Shown piece by piece: positions 36,810 through 45,784 of a DNA stretch of 64,000 bases. The notes beneath the pieces were generated by a model, which was not told the origin of the DNA, searched no databases, and saw only the letters and a program-made list of their open reading frames with translations. The position numbers and the translations under genes were made by a program. The DNA lies in contig NZ_CP068437.1 in the NCBI RefSeq assembly GCF_016757755.1, forward strand, positions 372,001 to 436,000, given 5' to 3'. Source of the DNA: Shewanella sp. KX20019. Its GTDB lineage: Bacteria; Pseudomonadota; Gammaproteobacteria; Enterobacterales; Shewanellaceae. The first letter of the stretch is position 1, and the number at the start of each line of letters is the position of its first letter.

Positions 36810-36838
36810 AAGGCTGCTCATGATGAGTAGCCTTTTTT
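36810..36838 (+). terminator. Terminator between aceF and lpdA
   Basis: AAGGCTGCTCAT pairs with ATGAGTAGCCTT (one wobble), followed by T6. It implies that lpdA also has its own promoter in the 125 bp that follow. Confidence 0.85.
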
Positions 36839-36963
36839 CTGTTACGACTAGGATTGTGATCAGTGTCAAACAAAGGTTAAAATGCGGCCACCTACAAGAT
36901 TTGGCCCCACTTTATCGTTGAGCCGGTGCTCCCGCCAACGACATAAAAAGAATAGAGGAAGAC

Positions 36964-38394
36964 ATGAGTAACGAAATCAAAACTCAGGTAGTTGTACTAG
37001 GCGCAGGCCCTGCAGGCTATTCAGCAGCATTCCGTGCAGCTGATTTAGGTCTAGATACTGTCATCGTTGAACGCTTCAGCACATTGGGCGGCGTTTGCTT
37101 AAATGTCGGTTGTATCCCATCTAAAGCACTGCTTCATGTTTCTAAAGTGATTGAAGAAGCAAAAGCTGTTGCCGATCACGGTGTTGTTTTTGGTGAGCCA
37201 AAGATTGATCTTGAAAAGCTTCGTGGCTTTAAAGAAAAAGTGATTGGTCAGCTTACAGGCGGATTAGGCGGAATGTCTAAAATGCGCAAAGTAGACGTTG
37301 TTAATGGTTTAGGTAAGTTCACTAGCCCAAATACAATGGAAGTGACGGCGGAAGATGGCAGCGTTAAAGTGGTTAACTTTGACAATGCGATTATTGCAGC
37401 GGGCTCACGTCCTATCAAGTTGCCTTTCATTCCCCATGAAGATCCACGTATCTGGGATTCGACTGACGCGCTTGAGCTTAAAGAAGTCCCTGGTAAGTTG
37501 CTTGTTATGGGCGGCGGCATTATCGGTCTTGAAATGGGTACCGTTTACTCATCTCTTGGTAGCGAAATCGATGTGGTTGAGATGTTTGACCAAGTCATTC
37601 CTGCTGCAGATAAAGATGTTGTTCGCGTATTCACTAAGCAGATTAAGAAGAAGTTTAACTTAATCTTGCAAACTAAAGTGACCGCTGTTGAAGCGAAAGA
37701 TGATGGCATCTACGTTACAATGGAAGGTAAGAAAGCACCGGCTGAACCTGTTCGTTATGATGCAGTTCTTGTGGCGATTGGCCGTTCACCAAATGGTAAA
37801 GGCTTAGACGCAGAGAAAGCTGGCGTCAATGTTGATGAGCGTGGTTTCATTAACGTTGATAAGCAGATGCGTACCAACGTAGCTAACATCTTCGCAATCG
37901 GTGATATCGTTGGCCAACCAATGCTGGCACACAAAGGTGTGCATGAAGGTCATGTTGCTGCTGAAGTTATTTCGGGTCTTAAGCACTTCTTCGATCCTAA
38001 AGTTATTCCATCAATCGCCTACACTGACCCAGAAGTCGCGTGGGTTGGCCTTACTGAGAAAGAAGCAAAAGAGCAGGGTGTTGCTTACGAGACTGCGACT
38101 TTCCCTTGGGCTGCAAGTGGTCGTGCAATCGCATCTGATGCGAGCGAAGGTATGACTAAGCTTATCTTCGATAAAGAGACTCATCGTGTTATCGGTGGTG
38201 CTATTGTTGGTGTTAACGGTGGCGAATTACTCGGTGAAATTGGCCTCGCAATCGAAATGGGTTGTGATGCTGAAGACTTAGCATTAACCATTCATGCGCA
38301 CCCAACTTTACACGAATCAGTAGGGCTTGCTGCAGAGATGTATGAAGGTTCAATTACTGACTTGCCTAACCCTAAGGCAAAAAAGAAAAAGTAA
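36964..38394 (+). CDS. lpdA: Dihydrolipoamide dehydrogenase LpdA (E3)
   Basis: A 476-residue flavoprotein shared by 2-oxoacid dehydrogenase complexes and the glycine cleavage system. FAD-binding GAGPAGYSAA is at about residues 12-21, and the redox disulfide CLNVGC (Cys46/Cys51) is followed by IPSKALLH. The NAD fold GGGIIGLEMG is near residue 182, and the catalytic His-Glu pair lies in HAHPTLHES. AGAGGAAGAC precedes the ATG. It is separated from aceF by a terminator, which allows expression independent of PdhR. Confidence 0.97.
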   Translation: MSNEIKTQVVVLGAGPAGYSAAFRAADLGLDTVIVERFSTLGGVCLNVGCIPSKALLHVSKVIEEAKAVADHGVVFGEPKIDLEKLRGFKEKVIGQLTGGLGGMSKMRKVDVVNGLGKFTSPNTMEVTAEDGSVKVVNFDNAIIAAGSRPIKLPFIPHEDPRIWDSTDALELKEVPGKLLVMGGGIIGLEMGTVYSSLGSEIDVVEMFDQVIPAADKDVVRVFTKQIKKKFNLILQTKVTAVEAKDDGIYVTMEGKKAPAEPVRYDAVLVAIGRSPNGKGLDAEKAGVNVDERGFINVDKQMRTNVANIFAIGDIVGQPMLAHKGVHEGHVAAEVISGLKHFFDPKVIPSIAYTDPEVAWVGLTEKEAKEQGVAYETATFPWAASGRAIASDASEGMTKLIFDKETHRVIGGAIVGVNGGELLGEIGLAIEMGCDAEDLALTIHAHPTLHESVGLAAEMYEGSITDLPNPKAKKKK

Positions 38395-38411
38395 GCTTTT
38401 TCTTATGAATT

Positions 38412-38437
38412 AAGCGCTCTTATGAGCGCTTTTTTTA
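38412..38437 (+). terminator. lpdA terminator
   Basis: AAGCGCTC and GAGCGCTT enclose TTAT, followed by T7. Confidence 0.92.
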
Positions 38438-38497
38438 TGGCTGTAGCCCAGTAAATTTGGAGTTTGTCCAATCAAAGCGTGATTCCGTGTTATCTAA

Positions 38498-41400
38498 ATG
38501 ATACATTCAAGTAATCTAAAAAATCCTGATATACCAATGAGAATAAGAATCATAAAAAAATGGTTTAGCTTTGTCTTATTATTGATTAGTTGCTCCACGC
38601 CAGCACTAGCTAGTGGGGTAGTTCAACGTATTTTTACCGCCAGTGATGGACTCATTAACGGTACTGTACTGGACATAAGTTTCGATGCCCATGGTTTCAC
38701 CTGGCTTGCTACAGAAGAGGGTCTTTACCGTGTTAGTAGCACCAAAATTAGAAGGCTCGATCAGGTTGGTTTAGACTCGAAGTTGAGTGACAATTTGATT
38801 CATTTAGTTTCCCCCTTAAGTAAACGTCATCTGCTTGTTAGTAGCTTCTACGACATCTACCTCTACGATATCTACGCTAATACTTTTACTGCTTTTGGTA
38901 GTAGTACTCTATTTCCTGAGTTTGCAGGTCTAGGGATCATCTCGCAAATTGAAGATGACAATGGCAAGCGAATTATACTGACTCGGGAGGGTGAGCTACT
39001 ACGTTTTGATTATTCCAAAATGACGCTAGAACGGATTAATTTTTTAAGCAGTAATCAAGATTCCCCTTGGCGTGCCTTGTCAGCCATTTCAGACAATCGA
39101 TTGCTGCTGGCTACAAAGGGGCAGATTGAAGTTAGAGATAAACAGGGCCAGCGGCTTGCAGTACTGCCTTGGATAGAGAGTTACGGTCAGATTAAGCAGG
39201 TTTTTAGAGATTCTAACCAGCGGGTTTGGATAAGTTCAAGCAAAGGCTTTTTTGAGCTTATGCAACAAGACTTATCGATCCGTCAGATACCACAGCTGCC
39301 CTATTACACGACCCATATTGCTGAGGATAAAAAAGGTTTTCTTTGGCTGGCAACTCGATCCGGTCTCTTTAAATGGTTGCCAGATGCAGCGTCTGGGCAA
39401 CTCTATGGTAATGAGATAAAGCAAAAGTCGAATATCGATTATATACACGATATCGCGGTTGATGACTCTGGTCTTATATGGATCGGTGGCTCAGGTGATG
39501 GGGTTGCCGTATTAGCAGATAAACCCGATTTTCTGCTAGATCAGTTTAGTGAAGCTGTACCCTATCAGCTACCTGATGAGGTCATTTGGTCTATCTACGC
39601 GGATGAGGAGGATATGTGGTTAGGCACTGATGCTGGGTTACAGCTCATCGACAGGCAAACGAAGAATCCCTATTTTATAACGCCCAAGAATATTGATCTA
39701 AATGACAGTATCTATGGGATTGACCCTCTGGATGAGCAAAACATATTGCTTTCAAGTACGAATGGGCTCTCGGTTGTTAATAAAAACACTTTTCATACGC
39801 AAACATTCGGCGAGTGGATGGGGGGGACGGGCACTCTAGAGAATAAAACAGTTTACGACACCTATTTCGATACCCTCATCAAGGGACGTATTTGGTTCGC
39901 CACCAATAGAGGGTTATTCTTTTGGGACCCCGGTTTGGCAGAGCCTCAGTATGTCAGTTTGAGTGCTGATAATAGTATCGCCCAGTTACAAATTATCAAA
40001 TATGTAAGCCGAGATAGTTCGCAGAGATTGTGGCTTGGCGGTGATCGGTTGCTCGGCTATCTCGATGAACAAAATAATTTTCATGCCGTAACTGCTCCGC
40101 TAGCACAAGGGTGGGGCAAGACTTCGGTTAATACCATGAAAGAAGTAGAGGCGGATCTTTTTTGGATTGGACTTGAAGACCGTGGCGCCATTGAATACAA
40201 CGCGCAAACTGGCCATGTTCGCTCTTTGACTGAAGAGTGGAAAATCAGCTGTAATAGTGTGTATTTTATTGAAGAGGTTGGACAGTATCGCCTTATAGGC
40301 TGTCCACGCACGATTATCCGTTTCGACACTTTGACAGATGAGATAATTGTTGTTGCCGCTGAAGATGGCTTTATTAGTGATGAGTTAAATGAAGGCGCAG
40401 TACTTGCCTCAGCTGACGGGCTCTATGTCGGCACGCCAGATGGTGCCATGCTATTAGATGTTGCTAAGCTTAAAAGCCGCACAGTGAGAGATACTATCTT
40501 ACTTGAGTCGATGGAGGTCTACTTCGAAGACCGCACCGAAATAAGCTTAGTACCGCAAGACGGCCATCGTATTTTACCGGGCGCGTTGCTGGTGAGTTTT
40601 CAACTGGCTCGTAACAACTACCTTGACGAAAAACCGTTACAACTGCAATACCGCTTGCGTCGCGCTACAGATAAAACGGGTGGTAGTTATATCTACCTTG
40701 ATGGTCAATCCCAGTTAAACATTTCAGGCTTAGATGCGGGTACCCATGTACTTGAAATCATTAGTTTACAGAATGAAGTCTGGTCCGCGAGTCCTTTTTC
40801 TTTCGCTTTTAAAGTGGAGATGTACTGGTGGCAAACCCTCTGGTTTAAAGGCCTCTTACTCGTTGTGTTATTACTGCTAGGGCTTGGGGTTATTTTTATC
40901 AGACAGCGACAGGTGATGGCTTTCAGAAGGATTAATTTAGCGCTTACAGAGAGTGAGAATAGATTAAAACAGGCATTGAAAGGCAGTAACTCCGAGCTAT
41001 GGGAGTGGCACCTAGAGACGGATATTTTTAGGCTCGAAAATGGCGGCGGTTTTTTTAGTGATCAAGGTAATCAGGTGTGCCTTAAACTCGGTCAATTTCC
41101 TATTCATAGCGAAGATAAAAGCAATGTGCTTAGTGCTTGGAAGGATATGCTTGCAGAGCGCACTGATCGCTTCGAAGTCGAGTATCGCTTCATGCAAAGC
41201 GATACTGTATGGAGCTGGGTGCGGGTATTAGGTCGACCGGTTGAGCGTAATAGTGTTAACGGTACCATTGAGCGTGTTGCTGGTATCTATACCGATATAA
41301 CAGAGCAGCGTCAGCTCAAGGATGATGTTTATTTACTTGCTCAAGCATTTGAAAATACAACAGAGGCGGTACTGATATACGACAGAGACGAACTGATCCA

Positions 41401-43009
41401 AGTGACCAATAAGGCCGCGCAAGATATTTTGGGCTTTGATGATCGCAGGCTAATTGGTCGGTCTTTTTCAGAAGTATTGCAGGGTAAAAAATCGGGGACT
41501 CATATTGCAGACCTGTTGCAACACGGCTTGAGCTGGACCGGTGAGAGTACAGTGGCTTGCGCCAATGAGCAGCAGTGTGCAGTTTGGCTAAATGTATCTT
41601 CTATTTTGAATGCTAATGGGGAGGCGACCCACTATGTTGTGGTCTTTTCCGATATTACCGATCGCAAACGTACTGAAGCCGATCTTCGTCGTCTCGCAAA
41701 TTATGACGTACTCACAGGTTTGCCAAATCGCTCTTCGTTTTCTGGCAAATTATCACAATCAATTTATCAGGCTGAAAAAGAGGGGGGTAATCTCGCCCTA
41801 CTATTCTTGGATTTAGATCGCTTTAAACACGTCAATGATTCTTATGGTCATAGCATGGGCGACGCTTTGCTTGTTGAAGCGTCAAACCGATTGCAAGCAT
41901 TTGTCAGTAATGACAATGTGTTGTGCCGTTTTGGTGGTGATGAGTTTGTTATCTTGCTCCGTAGCGATACCGATATTGACAATATTAATCAGCTTTGTGA
42001 GCAATTATTGGCGAGCATAGAAAAACCGTTTGATCTTTATGGACGGGAGTTTTATATCTCAACCAGTATCGGCGTCAGTCTGTGGCCTGAAGATGCTAAA
42101 CAGCCAGAGACACTGATCAAGAATGCCGATTTGGCCATGTATCATGCTAAAGATGAAGGCAAAGGAAACTTTAAGTATTACTCTCAAGAGCGTAATGCTG
42201 AGGCACTTTATCATTTACGACTTGAGGCCGATCTACGTAAAGCAATTGAAAGGGATGAGTTTGAGCTTCATTTCCAGCCACAAATAGATATCTTACAGAA
42301 TGACAAGCTCGTTGGGGTGGAAGCCTTACTACGTTGGAATCACCCGAAAGATGGCTATGTGCGCACCGATATCTTCATTAAAGTTGCCGAAGCATGCGGG
42401 CTGATTGTTGAAATTGACCGTTGGGTTATGCGTGAGGCCTGCCGCCATGGTGCGCGTTGGTCGGTAATTTTAGATGAACCGCTTAAAGTCTCGGTCAATA
42501 TCTCAGCGCTGCATTTTCGTCAGCCGGATTTTATCCAGGGTGTCGAGAAAAGTTTATCTGAAACAGGGATGCCCAATCGCTCACTATCGCTAGAGATCAC
42601 TGAGGGCGTATTAATGAAAGAGCTTAAAGTGGCAAAGCAACATCTAAAAGAGCTCAAATGTTTAGGGGTGGATGTCGCGATTGATGATTTTGGTACTGGT
42701 TATTCCTCCTTGGCCTATTTACGTCATTTTGAAGTGAATAGTTTGAAAATTGATCGCTCCTTTCTTATTGATATTGCAACTAATAAAGCCGATCAGGCCA
42801 TTGCTAGCAGTATTATTGAGCTCGCAAGAAACTTAAAGTTAGATGTTATCGCTGAAGGAGTTGAGACCCATGAGCAGCTAGAGCAGGTCTTTAGCCGTGG
42901 TTGTTATGTCATCCAGGGATACTACTTTGCTAAACCTATGTCATGCATTGACTTAGATGCTTACATGGCGTTACAGACAAAAGTGAGTTTACAGCCCCAA
43001 GCAGGGTAA
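38498..43009 (+). CDS. Large propeller-sensor GGDEF-EAL protein
   Basis: A 1503-residue membrane sensor. After a signal peptide (LLLISCSTPALAS, about 26-39) comes a periplasmic two-component-regulator-type propeller (to about 720) with repeats such as GFTWLATEEGLY, GFLWLATRSGLF and GLIWIGGSGDG, then a Y_Y_Y-like domain, a membrane helix (about 782-804), two PAS regions, GGDEF (RFGGDEF near 1145) and EAL (GVEALLRW near 1273). EAL catalytic residues are complete (SVNIS, EITEG, DDFGTG, IAEGVET). It should turn a periplasmic, perhaps saccharide, signal into c-di-GMP turnover. ATG 38537 is an alternative start. The patatin gene follows after 74 bp. Confidence 0.9.
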   Translation: MIHSSNLKNPDIPMRIRIIKKWFSFVLLLISCSTPALASGVVQRIFTASDGLINGTVLDISFDAHGFTWLATEEGLYRVSSTKIRRLDQVGLDSKLSDNLIHLVSPLSKRHLLVSSFYDIYLYDIYANTFTAFGSSTLFPEFAGLGIISQIEDDNGKRIILTREGELLRFDYSKMTLERINFLSSNQDSPWRALSAISDNRLLLATKGQIEVRDKQGQRLAVLPWIESYGQIKQVFRDSNQRVWISSSKGFFELMQQDLSIRQIPQLPYYTTHIAEDKKGFLWLATRSGLFKWLPDAASGQLYGNEIKQKSNIDYIHDIAVDDSGLIWIGGSGDGVAVLADKPDFLLDQFSEAVPYQLPDEVIWSIYADEEDMWLGTDAGLQLIDRQTKNPYFITPKNIDLNDSIYGIDPLDEQNILLSSTNGLSVVNKNTFHTQTFGEWMGGTGTLENKTVYDTYFDTLIKGRIWFATNRGLFFWDPGLAEPQYVSLSADNSIAQLQIIKYVSRDSSQRLWLGGDRLLGYLDEQNNFHAVTAPLAQGWGKTSVNTMKEVEADLFWIGLEDRGAIEYNAQTGHVRSLTEEWKISCNSVYFIEEVGQYRLIGCPRTIIRFDTLTDEIIVVAAEDGFISDELNEGAVLASADGLYVGTPDGAMLLDVAKLKSRTVRDTILLESMEVYFEDRTEISLVPQDGHRILPGALLVSFQLARNNYLDEKPLQLQYRLRRATDKTGGSYIYLDGQSQLNISGLDAGTHVLEIISLQNEVWSASPFSFAFKVEMYWWQTLWFKGLLLVVLLLLGLGVIFIRQRQVMAFRRINLALTESENRLKQALKGSNSELWEWHLETDIFRLENGGGFFSDQGNQVCLKLGQFPIHSEDKSNVLSAWKDMLAERTDRFEVEYRFMQSDTVWSWVRVLGRPVERNSVNGTIERVAGIYTDITEQRQLKDDVYLLAQAFENTTEAVLIYDRDELIQVTNKAAQDILGFDDRRLIGRSFSEVLQGKKSGTHIADLLQHGLSWTGESTVACANEQQCAVWLNVSSILNANGEATHYVVVFSDITDRKRTEADLRRLANYDVLTGLPNRSSFSGKLSQSIYQAEKEGGNLALLFLDLDRFKHVNDSYGHSMGDALLVEASNRLQAFVSNDNVLCRFGGDEFVILLRSDTDIDNINQLCEQLLASIEKPFDLYGREFYISTSIGVSLWPEDAKQPETLIKNADLAMYHAKDEGKGNFKYYSQERNAEALYHLRLEADLRKAIERDEFELHFQPQIDILQNDKLVGVEALLRWNHPKDGYVRTDIFIKVAEACGLIVEIDRWVMREACRHGARWSVILDEPLKVSVNISALHFRQPDFIQGVEKSLSETGMPNRSLSLEITEGVLMKELKVAKQHLKELKCLGVDVAIDDFGTGYSSLAYLRHFEVNSLKIDRSFLIDIATNKADQAIASSIIELARNLKLDVIAEGVETHEQLEQVFSRGCYVIQGYYFAKPMSCIDLDAYMALQTKVSLQPQAG

Positions 43010-43083
43010 CTTATGGCACAGCTTGCACAAGTTAATTAAATACCCTACGTTAAAACATCATTGGAAGAGTTGAATAAGTCATT

Positions 43084-45300
43084 ATGATACATAGAATTAT
43101 TATTCTTTGTTTGCTAGTTTTTTTTCAAACATTTGTTAGCGCCACAGAACGGCCAAAGATCGGTCTAGTACTGAGTGGGGGGGGCGCAAAAGGCGCGGCG
43201 CATATTGGCGTGCTTAAGGTGCTCGAAGAGAAAAATATCCCTATTGATTACATCACTGGTACCAGTATCGGTTCCTATGTTGGGGGCATGTATGCGCTGG
43301 GTTATAGCGCTGCCGAAATAGAAGCCATTATGATGAATACCAATTGGGATAAGGGCTATTCAGATACAATTCCGCGTGAACAGCTGAGTTTTAAAGATAA
43401 AGAGATCCGTGACAAATATAATATCCCAGTCAGCATCGGCTATAGCGATGAACAAGTCAAAATGCCAGCGGGTTTACTGCGCGGTCAGTCAATGTCGCAA
43501 TTGCTGCGAAGCTCCACTAACTTGGTGCAGCAGTTTGGTCACTTCGATGAGCTTTCAATCCCTTTTAGAGCGGTTGCAACCAACTTGGCGACCAGCCAAG
43601 CGGTGGTTTTAAGTGAGGGCAGCCTTGTCGCTGCAATGCAAGCCTCTGCGTCGGTCCCGGGTGCACTGCAACCTGCAGTCATCAACGGAATGCTATTGGT
43701 TGATGGCGGTATCGCTAACAATATGCCGATAGACGTGGTTAAAGAGATGGGAGCAGATATTGTTATTGCGGTCGATATCGGTTCGCCACTTGTCGGTAAA
43801 GAGCAACTTAACAGTACTATTGCTGTGCTCAATCAGCTTTCGACCATTCTCACCAATGCCAGCGCAGAGAGGCAAAAAGCGTTATTGTCAGATGAAGATA
43901 TTCTCATTAGGCCTAATATTGGTGAGTTAAGTACCACTGATTTCAGCATCATGCCTATCGCCTTACCTTTAGGCGAAATTGCTGCTAGAGAGCAATTAGC
44001 TAAGCTCGAAAAATATAGCATCTCTAAGCAGGAGTTTAGTGAATACCTTGCCGCCAAGCGCAGTAAAAGCAAGTTATGGCTTAACGAGTTGAATCGACCA
44101 TTGATTAAAGTCATCTACGACAATGACTCTAAAGTGAGTGAGAAGTTACTTGCCGATAGCCTAAATCTGGATGTTGGTGATCATGTCACCGTCGATTCCC
44201 TAGAGGCGGGAATTGCACGGGTCTACTCATTGGATAAATTTGAGCGTGTTGATGCTGAGTTTACCGACACTGCCGATGGGCGAGTGCTCACCGTTACCAC
44301 TAAAGCTAAATCTTGGGGCCCGAACTATTTCCAATTAGGCTTTAGTTGGGAAGATGATTTTAGCCTCGATTCAGTTATCTCACTGGATGTGGCGTACACC
44401 ATGACAGACTTGACCGAGAATGGCGGCGAATGGCGCAATGAGATCTCGCTCGGGTTCGACAAATTATTAGGCTCGGAGTTTTATCAACCCTTGTCCAAAG
44501 ATCAAGATTACTTTAGTCGTGCCCGGGTTGAATATGAGCTTAAAGATTGGGGCTTCTTCGAAGATAACAGTCGTATTCTTGAGCTGCAACAAACAGCTTA
44601 TCGAGCTGAGGTGGGTATCGGTTGGAATTATACCCAAAACGGTAAACTTGAGGTCGGGTTATTGGGCGAGGTCGGTAGTTTAGAGAACGAATTTTGGCAA
44701 CTTGGCAAGGTCGATTATGATGGCTACGGTGGCTACTTTAAATTTGCCTATGATGATCTCAATAGTATTAACTTCCCGACTTCGGGTAATCGCTTCACGC
44801 TAAATATGTACCTTCGAAAAGAGGGCTATGATCAAGATGTCGTCTCTGAATCCTCTGATGTTTCATTGCAAATTGAAGCCGATTGGCGGGGCGCTGTCGG
44901 TGTTGGTAATCATGCATTTGTCGGCATAGCCTCCTTTGCAACCGTTGATAAAGATGGTGCCTTCACGGTCAATGTATCTGAGTTGGGCGGTTTTTTAAAC
45001 CTTTCTGGTTATCATAAAAATGCTCTATATGGCTCACATAAAGTGTTTGGTGCTTTTGTATATCAATATGATTTAGGGCGCGATGTATTAGGCATGACTG
45101 AGTATCCACTCTATCTCGGCACTAGCCTTGAGGCGGGTAACGTCTGGAATCAAAAAGATAACGTTTCACTAAATGATCTCATCTATGCCGGTAGTATTTT
45201 CCTTGGTATAGACACTAGCGTTGGGCCTGCAGCATTTGGCTTTGGCGCGTCAGATGATGGTGAGAAAACGGTATTTCTGTTTCTCGGTAAGAACTGGTAA
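43084..45300 (+). CDS. Patatin-POTRA-barrel outer membrane protein (type Vd, PlpD-like)
   Basis: A 738-residue protein with a signal peptide (1-20). The patatin phospholipase domain (about 25-310) has the oxyanion loop SGGGAKGAAHIG, nucleophile Ser61 in GTSIG, and the dyad Asp in VDGGIANNMP. A POTRA-like domain follows (about 330-400), then a 16-strand-type surface-antigen barrel to the C-terminus with a terminal aromatic (KNW). This architecture is that of PlpD/type Vd autotransporters, which display or release a lipase. All catalytic positions are present. It is possibly co-transcribed with the upstream sensor. Confidence 0.9.
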   Translation: MIHRIIILCLLVFFQTFVSATERPKIGLVLSGGGAKGAAHIGVLKVLEEKNIPIDYITGTSIGSYVGGMYALGYSAAEIEAIMMNTNWDKGYSDTIPREQLSFKDKEIRDKYNIPVSIGYSDEQVKMPAGLLRGQSMSQLLRSSTNLVQQFGHFDELSIPFRAVATNLATSQAVVLSEGSLVAAMQASASVPGALQPAVINGMLLVDGGIANNMPIDVVKEMGADIVIAVDIGSPLVGKEQLNSTIAVLNQLSTILTNASAERQKALLSDEDILIRPNIGELSTTDFSIMPIALPLGEIAAREQLAKLEKYSISKQEFSEYLAAKRSKSKLWLNELNRPLIKVIYDNDSKVSEKLLADSLNLDVGDHVTVDSLEAGIARVYSLDKFERVDAEFTDTADGRVLTVTTKAKSWGPNYFQLGFSWEDDFSLDSVISLDVAYTMTDLTENGGEWRNEISLGFDKLLGSEFYQPLSKDQDYFSRARVEYELKDWGFFEDNSRILELQQTAYRAEVGIGWNYTQNGKLEVGLLGEVGSLENEFWQLGKVDYDGYGGYFKFAYDDLNSINFPTSGNRFTLNMYLRKEGYDQDVVSESSDVSLQIEADWRGAVGVGNHAFVGIASFATVDKDGAFTVNVSELGGFLNLSGYHKNALYGSHKVFGAFVYQYDLGRDVLGMTEYPLYLGTSLEAGNVWNQKDNVSLNDLIYAGSIFLGIDTSVGPAAFGFGASDDGEKTVFLFLGKNW

Positions 45301-45360
45301 CCGAGAAACAGTGGCCGTAGCGCTGGAAATAACAGCATAAAATGTGACAAGTTTGGGCAT

Positions 45361-45693
45361 ATACCAATTCCTATAAATAGCTGTTCATTCAGCGGGAATT
45401 CAAAGCCCTGTAGCTAAGGGCTGTATTTGCTCCTGCAATACAGACATTCGCCACATCCATGTGGCTAGCGGATGATTGAAGCTAATAGTTATTCTATATC
45501 AAGAGTATCTAACGCAGCATACAGCGCTTTTGCCATCGCTTTTAACATCAGCCGCACTACGTGAGCTTCTCAGAACTTTCACTGTGGCGTTGCATTGCCT
45601 CAAAAGGGATTAACCATTTCTTTAACGATGCGCCTAACATTGAAGAGCCCTGAGAAAGCTCTGAATTGAACACATATTTAGCGGAATTGGTAT
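45361..45693. repeat. ATACCAATTCC-ended composite element
   Basis: ATACCAATTCC (45361-45371) and its complement GGAATTGGTAT (45683-45693) bound 333 bp in the 484-bp gap before the M13 gene. Inside, the stretch around 45600-45645 (AAAAGGGATTAACCATTTC, then GATGCGCCTAACATTGAA) matches the interior of the elements at 637-900 and 12074-12327, although the tips differ. No coding capacity. Confidence 0.65.
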
Positions 45694-45784
45694 TTTTAGT
45701 CTAAAACATAGAGAGCTATATGAATTAAACGATTTTTTTACGATATCTAAAAGCAGCTTTTAAAGGATTAAATCGGGGATAAAT

